This document shows positions 30,814 through 43,700 of a DNA stretch of 64,000 bases, piece by piece. The translations under genes were made by a program, and so were the position numbers. The notes beneath the pieces are model-generated. The model searched no databases, was not told where the DNA came from, and saw only the letters and a list, made by a program, of their open reading frames with translations. The DNA comes from Heterodera schachtii (Eukaryota; Nematoda; Chromadorea; Rhabditida; Heteroderidae), in the NCBI GenBank assembly GCA_023374025.1, contig SIJG01000032.1, positions 1,194,441-1,258,440 of the forward strand. Direction: 5' to 3'. How positions within the stretch are numbered: position 1 is the stretch's first letter; each line of letters starts with the position of its first letter.

Positions 30814-31600
30814 ACTTAAGCAGAGACGAATGGAACGATGCTGGTGCCAACACATCATAATGATGGATTATATATATATCCGATTATCCATATCTCATAA
30901 ACTGCTCTATTCCATTGTATATTAGTAGATGTATAATGTATGCATGGTTGTATAAACTCACACAAAAATTTGTTGGACAATTTGTTTTTGAGGAAATCAG
31001 CGCATTTTGTCCATAAGTTCCATAAAATCTGAATTCATCTTTCGTGATCAGTATAATTGATGTAAAAATGTCCAAGAACAAATCAATAAATTTGATTTTA
31101 TGAAAACATGTCTTATTTACGGATATTTGCTTTTTAGTGAAATTTTGCTTTTTAAAATAAAAGTTTAGCTGATTTGAACATGTTGTGTGGCTTTTTTGGT
31201 ATGTATACCTAGGTTTTCGAATTTAGATATTACCTTTCATTTAAATAAAAATTTTGCTATCGAATCAGCTTTGTAAGAAAAGTTACAACAGCATTTGGGT
31301 GGTCAAGATTTTCACAGCTCTAAAAAATTTTTTTGAAAATTTATGGATATTCAAATTTTATTTATTTATGAAATTATGGCGAAATGATTGTTCGTTTTTG
31401 TCGATTAAAAGAGTTTTCAGGACCTCTGATAGACCACAATTCGGAAAACCGGAATAAAATGCCGAAAATTCATAACAAAATTCATTTTTAAATGACCAAA
31501 TTTTGTTTATTGTTAATTTCAATTCATTTTCATGCGTTTATTTGCCAATCAAATTCCTCTACTTTTTCAATTATGCTTTTGATTTAAAATTACTTTAAAA
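30814..31600. other. intergenic, no gene seen
   Basis: The four-TM 3' flank motif (GATGTATAATGTATGCATGG) recurs at about 30928. The remainder is AT-rich. Confidence 0.5.
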
Positions 31601-31618
31601 CAATAAATCTTTTTTCAT

Positions 31619-31870
31619 ATTCTGATGCAATGATTTTTGCGTGCGCTGCAGCGGCCATTGACACAATGCTAACGCCAATCACAACATCCAAATCGGCAAC
31701 AACAGTGCGCGAATGCAGCAGCACCACCAGCACCAGCGCAAGCCGCACCACTAATGTTGGCACTCCGTTGCGCAGAAACAAACGGCGCAGCAGTGGCATT
31801 AGCAGCATTGAGGACAGGCACGTGCAGTGCAAAAGCGGCGCGGCTTTATTACAGTTTACAGGACCCCATT
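31619..31870. CDS. possible single exon, strand unsure
   Basis: The base composition is coding-like and clearly richer in GC than its surroundings. Minus gives a frame with hydrophobic and basic runs ending EYEKRFIVLK and a stop. Plus gives a serine/threonine-rich frame with RRNKRRSSGISSIEDRHVQC. On plus it could be an early exon of the kinase gene, since a donor-like GTTTAC follows. I cannot decide between the strands and recognise no domain. Confidence 0.25.
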
Positions 31871-32127
31871 GAAAGCAAGGGCGTAGCTACCCCCCCCCCC
31901 CCCCCGAAACCCAAAAAAGAAAAAATTTTCAGTAAGTTTTTTTGAAATTTCAAGTATTTTTTTAGTAAAAATGCATTAAAATACCCAAAAATTTTCCCAG
32001 CGGCGCATACCGGCACCACCGGACCCCCATTTTTATTATATTTTATATTTTTCAAAAATGGGGACCAAAATGGCAAAAAATAGTAATTTTTTGGCGAAAA
32101 TTTTGTAAAATACACCCCATAATTCGG

Positions 32128-32598
32128 GGTAATAGTAAGGCTGGTCCCCCCCTTTTTTCGAAAATTTTTTTTTATGTTTTCAAAAGTCATAAAAACATGT
32201 TTACAAGTCTTTTCGGGGTCGCTGAGCACGAATCCGGCATCCATTTCGGCCTATTCCTAATCCCGGACCCGAATTCGAACAAAAAGTCGAAAATTAAAAA
32301 TTTTCGATTTTTCATTTTTGGTCTAAGAGTAATTTAAATGATCTTTTATTGAATTAATAATGACTTTGACTTCATTGCTGTGTATTTAAAAAAGTTTGAA
32401 ACCAAAAACCTGAAATTCGAAAATTTGAATTTTCGACTTTTTGTTCGAATTCGGGTCCGGGATTAGGAATAGGCCGAAATGGATGCCGGATTCGTGCTCA
32501 GCGACCCCGAAAAGCCTTGGAAACATGTTTTCATGACTTTTGAAAATATAAAAAAAAATTTCGAAAAAAGGGGGGGGGGGACCAGCCTTACTATTACC
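32128..32598. mobile_element. foldback MITE, GGTAATAGTAAGGC termini
   Basis: The inverted ends read GGTAATAGTAAGGCTGGTCC, next to C/G homopolymers. TAATTCGG is duplicated exactly on both sides. The arms hold the dispersed TCGCTGAGCACGAATCCGG core. This is the clearest member of the GGTAATA subfamily. Confidence 0.93.
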
Positions 32599-33040
32599 TA
32601 ATTCGGAATTTCAAAAAACGAAAAATACACCCCTAAATCAAAATTTCAAAAAATTTTGTTGGCCGTGTAAACTGCAATAGAGCCGCAAAAACGGCACAAT
32701 TTTCCGCATAACATTCAAAATATTAAAAAAGCAACAGACAATGATACAATGCCTTGTTTTACGATCCATTCGAAAAGTTGTTGGTACAAATTGATGCGTT
32801 TCTGCCATCAAAGTTTTTCGCGAAAAGTTCCGAAAATTTTGAGGATTTTTTTTTTTTGCCATCTTTAGGGCTTTTTTTGTGTAATTAATTGCTAAACTGA
32901 GTATTGTTTAACCAACTACTATTTCAATTTTCAGTTCCCAATTTTATGGGTTTCTGTTTTTTTTTTAAATTTCTAGGCCTCTGTTTTTAATTTTTGATAT
33001 TTTACAATATTCGTAAATGAATTTTTTGTTTCATTTTTTC
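32599..33040. other. intergenic, AT-rich
   Basis: No exon is seen; it contains homopolymer T runs. Confidence 0.4.
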
Positions 33041-33049
33041 AGCAGTTCA

Positions 33050-33203
33050 ACTCCGAAATCACCACATCCATCCACTTCAAAGGTGTTGGTTCAGAGACGA
33101 AACAACAATAACAACAAGGCAACGGCGAGTTATTCATGTTCGGATTTGTCATTCGACTCAATGCCTCCATCCTCCGAGTCGTCGAGGCCTTCAATTTCTC
33201 AGG
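33050..33203 (+). CDS. possible 5' exon, Ser/Asn-rich
   Basis: The frame reads SSTPKSPHPSTSKVL, QRRNNNNNKATASYS and FDSMPPSSESSRPSISQ, with a good acceptor (TTTTTTCAG) before it and a donor-like GT after it. It may be an upstream exon of the kinase starting at 33564, but its phase does not lead cleanly into that ATG through the visible TTTTAG acceptor. It may instead belong to an alternative transcript. Confidence 0.4.
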
Positions 33204-33563
33204 TTTTTTGTTTTCTTTAAACCAAAATTGGCATAAATTTGCTTTTTAACTCAAAAAAACCCAAACGGGAGGCGAGGAGGGCCTTTTTGGGTTGCAAAAA
33301 AAAAAAAAAAGTTTTTTTTTGAACAGAAAGTCGTAAATTTTAAATTTTCGAAGTTTTTATTCAAAGTTAGATCAGGAATTCTTAATTGGTTGAAAGAAGA
33401 TGTCAGATCGTGATCACCGACTCGGAAAATCCTCGGCAACTTTTTACGACTTATGTTATTTTACAAAAAAAAAAAAATTTTTTTTTAAACGGAAGAGCCC
33501 TCCTCCCCCTTTATCACCGCGTTTCTGCTATATTTTAGGCCCAATTATTTATTTTTAAACAAA

Positions 33564-36500
33564 ATGCCATTTAAGCACAGCAACGGTGCCATGCCATCAT
33601 CGCCCGTGTCGTCGACGACGGCGTCAAAGCGTCGCGTCAGTGCCTCGCGTGGCGCGTTTAGCGGCACACTGAAAGCAATGGACGATTTTGAACTGCTCGA
33701 AGTGCTTGCCCAAGGCTTTTTCGGCACAGTGTACAAGGTTTTCCATCCCTACCCCATTTAGAGTTCCATTCATTTTTAGATGGAGGCCTAAAAAAATTTT
33801 TTTTTTAATTGTGTCGGGTCCCGATCCCGACCCTTTTTCCAAAAAATTCGGGGTCTGTATACCGGTGGGGATCGTTCTAGTAAAAAATCAAATGATATTC
33901 CAGTACGAAAAATTTCTTCCGTGTACCTCATTTAATTTTTTTAATACAAAATTTCTTTAAAAGGGCCTCAAAATGGCGGTATATTCATTTTTTTGAGGTA
34001 CGTGAGAAGGCCAACCGCGCTGCAGAGCCCATTGTGATGAAAGTGCCAATCATGCGGGACAACCAACAGCAGGCGAACAATGGCACGCCGAAAAGGGACA
34101 AAAAAGTGGCGGATTGGGAGGTGTACATGCTCAACGAGTTGGCATCGCATCCGAACATCTTGAAATCCAAGTAATTAAATTTAAATTTTTAAAAGTGCTT
34201 TGACACAAGCCAAAGGCTCTTCGTGCAAAATTCAAAAAAAAAATTTGAGAAATGAATTATGATTTTTTTTTTTCTACAAAATATTAATGGTAATTTTTAA
34301 GGAAATTTTCTAAAAATGATAGAATCAAGCACGGAGCAGGTCATTTCCCCCGAAAAAACTTTTGTAAGAAAACCTCTAGAGAAAAAAACTGAATTTTTTT
34401 TGATGAGTTACACATTTCTCAAAAAAAAAAAATTTTTTTTTCTGGAACCTATAAAAAATTTCTGATTTAAAGGATGGATGGAGGCAGGGCGCGGGGATGA
34501 AATGTACCCATTCAAGAGCCACCTCAGAAAATATGAAAAATTTCTGCCTTTTTCATTACATGATTCCAATTTTCAACAAAAAAAAATTTTTTTTTTTTAA
34601 ATCAGAGGCCTTTGCGTGGATCAGACCAGCGGACATTGGCAACTGAATTTGTTGGTCGAGTTCTGTGACCGTGGCACTTTGCAGCAGGCGATCATCGGCG
34701 GTGGCGCCGTTTGTGTTGTTGACATTGATCCGCCGTTGGCATTGGCACCGGCGGCGCCCGCAATGCCGTGGCTTCACATTGCGCACATTTCTCGCGACAT
34801 CAGCGACGCAATGGCCTTCATGCATGGCAAAGGGTTTTTCCACCGTGACCTGACCAGCATGGTAAAGCAGCAGGGCATTGGTTGTTTATTGAGGAGGGGT
34901 TGATACTTTTTTCTTTCCTCCCCCCCCCCCCTCCGAAATTTTTTTATAAAAATTTTCCAACCTAGAAAATTTTTTGTTGAAAATTTCTAACTGAAATTTT
35001 TTAGTTTTTCTGGAAGTCGGAAACGAATTGCTCCCGGATATGGGGGGGGGGGGTTTGATTATTAGAAACAAAAATTTAAAGGAAACTAGATTTTTTGCTG
35101 AAATTTTTTGAATTTGGACAATTTCCTAGGCCCCTGCCTGTCCTCTGCAGTTTGACTTTTTAAATACCATTTTTCTCTAGAAAATTTTTTACTTATGCTT
35201 TGGGCGCATATAATCCCATTCAATTGCGCCGCGGATAGATAAAAATAAAAGAAATTTTTCACAGAATGTGTTGCTCAAATCTCAACCGTCCACCATGTTG
35301 CCGATGGCTGTCGTCGCGGATTTTGGGCTGGCCACCCGAATACCGGACAATTTGGACACAAAACTGCAGCAGGTGGGCACCGCGGACTGGAAGGCGCCCG
35401 AGGTGCTCAGCGAGCAGTACTATGACGAAAAAGTTGGTAAAAAATTTTTTTTTAAATTATTTGACCCCCTCAAATAGGGTCAGTTGGAAGAAATTTCGGT
35501 TTTGAAAATTTGGGCGTTTTTTTGAGTTTGGGTTTTGAGTAATTTTAGCTTCATGGTTTTTTTGAAATTCGATGAGTTTCCCACCCCCAAATTCAAATTG
35601 TGCATAGAGTCTGCAGAAGAAATATTTAATGGAACTCAAAAAAAAATTTTTTTTTTTTTTTTTGTTTATTTTTCGGCGACTTTTCGGCACTGACTTTTTG
35701 TTCATCTCCAGCTTAATAATATTTTTTGCTTTTGTTTTTTCATTTTAATAAATATTGTTTAAATGAGCATGTGCCCCAATTTTCAGTCTGATCTCTTCTC
35801 CTTCGGCATCATTCTATGCCAAATGATTGCCGCCACTGACGCTGACCCGGACAAGGGCGTTTTTCGCACCAAATCTTTTGGAATTGTCAGTACTTCAGTA
35901 GTAGTATTAATGATGTTAATGAATTATGTATATTTAATCCGTTTTATTTATTTTTTATACATTTATTATTTTTCCTTTTTAAGGATTTTGCTAAATTTGA
36001 ACAAAAGTGCCCGACTGATGTGCCAATTGATCTGCTGAAATGTGCCAAAATGTGCTGTCGCGTGAGTCTTTATTTATTTAGAAAAGCAATCGTTTCTCAT
36101 TTTTCAAAACTTAGAAATTTAAAAAAAAAAAAAATTCGTTGAAAATTTTTTTTAAAATTTCTAACTGAAATTTTTTAATTGCTTTTGAAAGACCCGGCAC
36201 AATTTCTAGTGCACATTTTCAATTTCTTCCTTTTACAACCAGCAAATTGCTGATTATCAAAATCACAATTTTATTGCCTGTTCAGGCCTCATTTCACTAA
36301 ATTTTTTTAAATCAAATTTTTCTCCCATGACATTTTATGCATTTTAGAGAAATTTTTTTGAAATTTTTCTCGAGAAAATGAAATTTATAACCCTCGAAAT
36401 TGACCCATTAAGTGCCATTTCACATTTCATCTTTTGTTTTCTGCTGAACCACAGTTTCGGCCCGACAAACGTCCCTCATTTGATGCGCTGTTGGACCGCT

Positions 36501-36649
36501 TTTGTGCCCACATCATCCCATGCCTGGCGTTGGCGATGGCACTTGACAACAACAACGACCACCACCAACATGACAAGGACACGAGTGCGTTGGTGTTGGA
36601 CTTGGATGACAACGACGGCAATGCCATGGGCGGAATCATAAATCAATGA
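33564..36649 (+). CDS. TESK/LIMK-like protein kinase (7 exons, 380 aa)
   Basis: Exons are 33564-33737, 33998-34170, 34606-34861, 35265-35432, 35787-35885, 35984-36061 and 36455-36649; phases close to 380 aa. Kinase landmarks are complete: a glycine loop (LAQGFFGTVYK), the ATP lysine in IVMKVP, catalytic HRDLTSMNVLL, metal-binding DFGLATR, the activation-segment end APEVL, DLFSFGIILCQMI and a final RPSF. HRDLTSxN is typical of the TESK/LIMK branch of tyrosine-kinase-like kinases, which phosphorylate cofilin. There are no LIM or PDZ domains, so TESK-like fits better. The C-terminal tail is short and rich in D, N and H. The exon 4 donor GTTGGT is unusual but is the one that keeps the family DEK-x-DLFSFG spacing. 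Confidence 0.85.
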
Positions 36650-37703
36650 CACATAAATAAATAGATAAACAAATTAATGGATGGGACGTGTACTGAACTG
36701 GTCGTGGTCGTCGTCATCGGCTGTAAATTATTCATCCCCTACCCTATTTCCCTCATAAATCATCATCACTTATTCGTATTTATATTATACACACACATAA
36801 ATCTGTTGTTGTTGTCATGCATTGTTGTTGTGTGCTTTCATCATCTTCATTAATCTCAGTCATCACTTAATCACCATGGGATTATTGCCTATACCAATGC
36901 GTATTTATGCGTGCTTTTATTGTTTTTGTATACTGTAATTTATTTTTTCTTGGTATACTATGAACTTTTTTTGCTGTGCTCCATGGTACAACATTTTCTG
37001 ATTACCCAAATTCCTATTTGAGAAGCCGAAAACAGTAAAAAAGCAGCAGCAAGCGCATGGCATTGGCACTATTCCCAACTCTAATTTATTTTTTATATTC
37101 ATTCGTCTGTCTATCCATCCACAAACTTTCTGTTCTCTGTCTGTCTGGCCTTGATGATCTTAGCCAAAACTGATTTATTGATTGATTATTGACTGATCAG
37201 TGATCACACACACTTTTGTTTTTGTTGTGTAATTCTCACTTCCAATTCCAAAATAAAACACATTTTAAATTTAAGATTTTATCAAATTTCCTGTTTTAAA
37301 TTTTTTAATTTTCGATCGAAATAAATTCTCATCAAAAAATTTTGAAAATTTCAAAACGGGAAACCCAAGAAATTTATGTTTTGTCCAAATAAGCTTTCCC
37401 CTCTTTCGTCCTGTTGAGCTTTTCTATCAAAATTATTTATATTTTTATACGTATGCAATTTTTGTTTTTTATGAATTTGACGACTTTTCCTCAATTTTGC
37501 ATATTTTTTCTTTCCATTTTATTTGTGCCAACAATGCTCTTCCATGTTTTGCCTCAATTCGAACATTGAAAAAAGAAAATCACATTCACAAATTTTTGCA
37601 TAAAATAAAAATTATTTGTTTAAATTTCGAATTTAAAATTCGTTTTTCTTCGAATTCCTCCGCTTTTCCTCTGCTTTTCCCACCATTTTGCTCTCTCCTC
37701 TCA
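36650..37703. other. intergenic between convergent genes
   Basis: 3' flanks of the kinase (plus) and the glycosyltransferase (minus). It contains ACACACA and GTTGTTGTT microsatellites and no exon. Confidence 0.6.
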
Positions 37704-40700
37704 TTAAGCAATTGTGATTGTCAGAATATAGCCGATTAGCGCCAAATACGTCTTCAAATAGGGGCCGATCACTGGCGTGCAACTGAACCAAAAACATAAA
37801 TTTTTAAAATAATTTTTGGGTTTCTGTTTGATCAGTCACTGATCATCTACAACACGACCATGAACAGCGTATGGATTTGGGTGGGTTCGAGTTACCAAAT
37901 CGGTGCTTTTTTTGGTTTTATTGCGGGTTTATGCGTCCAAATAATGACCTTACTCAATTATTCAGGCTATAACTTATTAAATTTGACCCCAAATGGAAAT
38001 AAAGAAATAAAAAAGTTGTGGCTAATTAATTAATTAATTACTCACAGAATGTAGTCGACCAGCCACCAATAGACCTAAAAAACAAAAAAAACAATTATTT
38101 GAATTTGAATATTAATTAATATTTTAAATTAATTATTTTTTTGAAATATTTGCTTTTAAATTTTGTTTTTGGTTGCCTTGAATTGGAATCGTCCCCATGA
38201 CAAACTGACAGGGCCACCGACGTCCTAAAAAATACAGTGAAAATACCTATCTATTTTGGTAATTCTTTAGATGGTACCCCCCCTTTTTGGAAAAAAATAT
38301 TTGTTGTTTTCAAAAATCATGAAAACATATTTCCAAGGGTTTTCTGGGTCGCTGATCACGAATACGGCATCCATTTATGACAATTCCGAACCCCGGACCC
38401 GAATTCGAACAAAAGTTCGAAAACAAAAATTTTTTTGAATATCCAATTTTTGATCTATAAACGACTTAAATGAACTGTTTTTGCAAAATTGATAATTTTT
38501 AGAACATTTAAGTATATTTAAACCGATTTTGAACCAAAAATGGAAAATTCAAAAATTTGGATTTTCGAACTTTTGTTCGAATTCGGGACCGGGGTTCGGA
38601 ATTGGCCGAAATGGATGCCGTATTCGTAATCAGCGACCTAGAAAACCCTTGGGAATATGTTTTCATGATTTTTGAAAACAAAAAATATTTTTTTCCAAAA
38701 AGGGGGGGGGGTACCATCCAAAGTATTACCTTATTTTTTTAAATTTTCATTGAAAAATATAATTTTTTTAAATTAATTAATTAATTAATTTTTTTGTTGT
38801 TTTTTTTTATATTTTTTTCATTAAATTATTTAAAATTAATTATTATCTTTCTTTTTCTATCCTTTTTCTCATTTTTTAACACAATTTTATTCAACAATTC
38901 TTAACCCTTCCCCCGTTTCTGACCACTTCTCCTTTGCCCATTATCTGTTGAGTCCGTCGTACAGCCTTCGAAATTTGACACTTTTTAAATTTAATTTTTT
39001 GGCAAAATGTTTTGCCATTTGAAAATTTTTTTTAAACAAAACAAATGCTTCTTCCCACCTCTGGGTCACACGTTCGTCCGTCCTCTTTTGTGAAGTAGAA
39101 GCCGAACTTGGCCAACTGTTGGAGTTTGCCTGGAAATTTTCGAAATTTTTTAGACTTTTTTTTTTTGGGTTTTTTTGGGCCTCACTTCGCCCGTCCGTTT
39201 CGCAGTCCAATTGGATCACATACGGCGGATTGCGCTGCTCCGTGTACATCCATTCCCAACTGTTTGCGATGCTAGAAATTTTTTTGTATATATCCGTTTT
39301 TAATGGGCCATTTTTTAAAGTTTTTTGGTGAATTTCGAACCCCCCCCCCTCGCCGAAAAATTTCTTCAAAAATTGGGGATTTTTAGTTTTAAAACTTCTT
39401 AGAGTTTTTTCTAGTAGAAAACATAAAAAGATTTTTTCAGAAGGCAGAAAATTTGGGAATTAAAAAAAGGAGAAAATTTTGAAAAACTAAAAATTTCAGT
39501 TTTTCTCGAAATTTCATTAGAAAAAAACTGAATTTAAAACTTAATTTTTGTACAAGCGTCGTTCGAATAACACTATAATTTAAAACATTGGTTATTGCAA
39601 TGATGGCAATTTTTGCCGATAAATGCCAAATTTGGCGGATTTGCGAAAGATGCCAAACCGTATTAGCCCCCCCCCCCCCAACTGTGTGATCTCTGTCTGA
39701 ATCTGAATGATGAGACCAACTTGTGTGGAATGAAGGCACATTTGGGCTTTTCCCATGTGTTGCACTGGTGGATCATGATGCCTTCAAAATTTAGAAATTT
39801 TGTTGGCATTTTTTGCGTGCCAAAAACTGCTGACTGAACTGACCCATGTCCGGTGCGTACCAATGTGCCAGTTTGTCTGCGACTGCCTCAAAAAAGAGGC
39901 GCGTGTCATTGTTGGCACGGATGAAAAAGGTGGCACCTTGAGAGAAATGAGAATGCCGAGAAAATGGAGTCGAGAAAAAAAAGTCGAGAGTCGGGTACCG
40001 ACGCCCTCAAAAACTTCGTAAATCGGAATTCCGACTAAGCTGAAATCCTGAGACCGTCCCGAATCATTTAACGAGAGGATTATCCCTACTAGGGGATTAA
40101 GTCCCGGTTGGCACACCCACCATTCACCCATCCGGCACGTTGGCTCTGCTTTCCGTGCCCGATTTGGTCGAACAACAAGTCGTACGGCTCTTTTGGCTCA
40201 ATGTGCTCGTTGCTGTTCTGCTCCAGGTCCAGCTCGAACAAGTTGCGGCGCCAAAATGTGTCCTGTTGCATGAACCACACCGCTTTGCCCCGTTTGATCA
40301 GTGCCACGGCCAAATTGGCGCGCAGAATGTAAATCTGTGTGCCAATTTGAGTTAGAGGCAGGGTATTATGTCGGAGAGCCCACTGATCAGTCCTTTCCCC
40401 GTATCATTTCCCCTTTGATCAGTCCCCGGCCCGGTTTTTTTTTAAGTTTTCAAATAAAAATTTTAAATTGAAATTTTTTTTCGCGACTTTGGGAAATTTT
40501 TTGACCAGTTTTGTCAATAGAATTGATTTGATCTGATTAGTACTGCTGATATTGTTCGTTAATTGTTTGATCTTTGTTTTTGAAAATTGTATTATAATTT
40601 ATTATTTTTTAACAAATTCACTAAAATATGCAAAATTTGATAAATTTTATCCGCTTTTAAAATCATTTAGAATTCATCAACAATGCCTTCTCTGTCTGAC

Positions 40701-43700
40701 TTATACCAGCTGAGAAAATCACTTTCAAATTGTGCCGTTCCACCGACAGATGCCGACTTTGGCATTTTGGCCAATCGCCTTGGCACACTGTTGGCCTCAT
40801 TGGACAACAGTAAGCCAAATTACAATCCGAAATTATGATAATTTTTCCGTCCAGCTGATCATTTTTTTCCAATTTTTCGATCACGCTTTTCATCCGGCTC
40901 TGATCATTCCAATTTTTTAACACTTCATCCTACTAATTATACTCAATTTTTGATCACAATTTTCATCCTCCTCTGATCATTCAAATTTTCGATCACAATT
41001 TTCATGCTGATCAATCCAAATTTCGATCACTTTTCGCCCAACTGATCATTCCGCCTTTCTAATTTTTCGGTCACTTTCCATACTGATCATTCCAATTTTC
41101 GATCATTGCATAGATCAACAACAACAACAGCCGGGCTGCTGCTTGCCGATCAGTGACGACGATTCGCCACATCGGCGCTCGCTGTTGGCATCGCTGTGGC
41201 GTTTTGTCCAATTGGATTTGCTTCGGCATCAGTTCAAACGCATTGGCCACCTCCCGTTGGCCTCGCGCATTTCGGCATTCATTTTCAATGACATGCGCAA
41301 TGCCATCTTCACAAACGGTGTGTTGTGGTGATAATCTTGGCACCCTTCTCATCCAATATCGATCCAACTGTTGATATTCTGATGCCAAGTCACCCCCTAT
41401 TTTCCTTGGCCACAAGAGTCTTACACAAATTTCTGATCCCATTTTCCAATTTATGAAAATCTAAAAACAAATATATTTTCGAGAATTAGAAATTTTTAAA
41501 GAGCCGCCTGGATCTATATTTTCTGGGCCAAAATCCAGGAAAACCCAGGCCTGGGAAAAACCAAGGGAAATCGCGGCCTGGGAAAATCCAGTCACAGGAA
41601 AATCCAGGCCCAGGAAAAACTCGGGAAAATCCAGGGCCATGAAAATCCAGGTCCAGGAAAAACCAATTTTGCCGAAAAATGGCATGGACCTGGAAAATTC
41701 AGGAAAACCCAGGCCAAGTTCCTCGTGTCCAAGTCGTACCCTGGTGTTTTCATTAAAAAAACAACTAAATTTTTAAAGACCGGGTTTGGTTTGGCGGCGT
41801 TTCGCGCACCCAAACATTTACGACCGCCGATTTGTCAGCAGCGACCAATTTAAATGCTTCACTATCATCATCTTCCAATATTGTTGCTGGGGGCGAGGAT
41901 CGAACGCAAATGCGCCAAAACAGTGCCCTGTACTTCGCCTTAGGGCTAACTTTGATTGGATTTTACGAGAAAATTGAAGGTCGCTAGATTAGGATATCCC
42001 GCCAGGGTTGTCGCAATCGCAACCTAAGGTGGTCTCACTCTTTAAACCTTCCCGCCGAAGCGGGGAAGGTCCGGGGCTAATTAACTACTAATTAGGGGGC
42101 AATTAATTAGTGGAAGCCGAGTGGGGGACGGGAGGCGCTTTTTTTTTTACCGCCGGCGGGGAAAATCAAGTCGAAGCGCGGTAAACGGCACTACCGTTAT
42201 CCGAGTTTTTTTTACCGGTTTTGTTTCTTTGATTGACCGAATTTATTTTACGGTAGCTCTTTGCCAGTAATTTACCGCTAATTACCCTATTTTTTCCTCC
42301 CCCGCCAAGCAGAAGTTATCCCGCTTGAAACGCTACGCCAATTTGTCGCCAATTTGAACCAAATGTATGCCGGATCGCCGAATGCTTTCATGGATGCACT
42401 GCTTGAAAATGATGAACGCTGTCTGCAGACAATGGCTGCCATTCAACGAATTTTTGCGCCGGAAAGCAGCGGAAGCAACAGCAACATTATGGCATTATTG
42501 AGCAACACCAACAAAAACAATGTGCCAACATTGCTCGCATCGCCGGACATTTTGGCACTTTCGCTGCTGCACAAAATCCATTTTGACCCGCTGGTGGGGC
42601 GCCAAAATCAAATATAGTTTCGAGTAGTATAGTGATTAGTAGGGCTGGGATTCTCCCAAAAATTAAAAATTTTTCTATAATTTCAGAAAAAAAAAGGAAA
42701 AAATTCGGGGAAAAAATGTTTTGGCAAATTTTTTCTAAAAAATATATAACAATTTGATTTTTCGTTTTAAAGTCAATTATTTTTTGGATTTTCATAAAAT
42801 ATTTATGAACAATTTTAATAACTTTTAATTTAATCATATTTTGGATAAATACATTTTTTTATTTTATTTCAATTAGAAGAGAAATTTCAATTTTTAATTG
42901 CTCGAAATTTCACATTTTTGCTCAAAATTTTCTACAAATTTTTGGCATTTTTATTAAATATTTATTTATATATTTGGGTATTTTTTTTTTTTTGTGAATC
43001 CCAGCCCTAACTGATCAGTTCTATAGTAAAAAAAAAAAACCGGATAAGTTTGAAAAATCTTAGTTCTTTTGGGAATTTTTTTAAATTCAAATTAAAACAA
43101 TTTTAAAATTTTAATTTTTCCCCATTTTCACTTTTTCGGTCATCATCGATTGGGTGAGTTCCGAGCCCGAGCTGTCCTTCGTCTTTCTCAAGCAGTTCAG
43201 TCACCGACTGTGCCAGCTTCTGTCGACACCAAAGCAACTGCGCCAATTCTCTGCCAACTTCCTCAAAACGGTGCAAAATGCCAAAAATGCCGTCCTCGAC
43301 AGTGAATGCCGTTTTCAAATTGTGCATCACCAACGGCACCAAAATTCGGCTGATTCTGACAACAATGTGCAACTGCAGTTCAGCATTGAAGAGCTGCATG
43401 GGCAGCAAAGTGTGCTCAGGGACGTTGTTGTGCCAACAAAAATGAATGTAAATCAAATTTAGATGAACTGTTTGATCTTGGGCTTTTTCTGTCTCGAGTT
43501 TTCGTGACGGCACAAAAAAAAATGCCATCAAATATTTTCTTAATTGTGCCAGAATGTCATCAACTCGCTCTCGAGTTTTTATGGCAGCAATCAGTCTCGG
43601 GTTTTTATGGTGACAGAAAAATGCCGTAAAAATTGTCTCGAGTTTTCATGACGGCATAAAAAATGCCATCAAATATTTTTTTTTTTGAACTGTGCCAAAA

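Noticed and set aside
37150..37175. TTTTGGCTAAGATCA on minus, as in U2 snRNA
   Set aside because: Only 15 nt match; the sequence on both sides departs from U2 at once.
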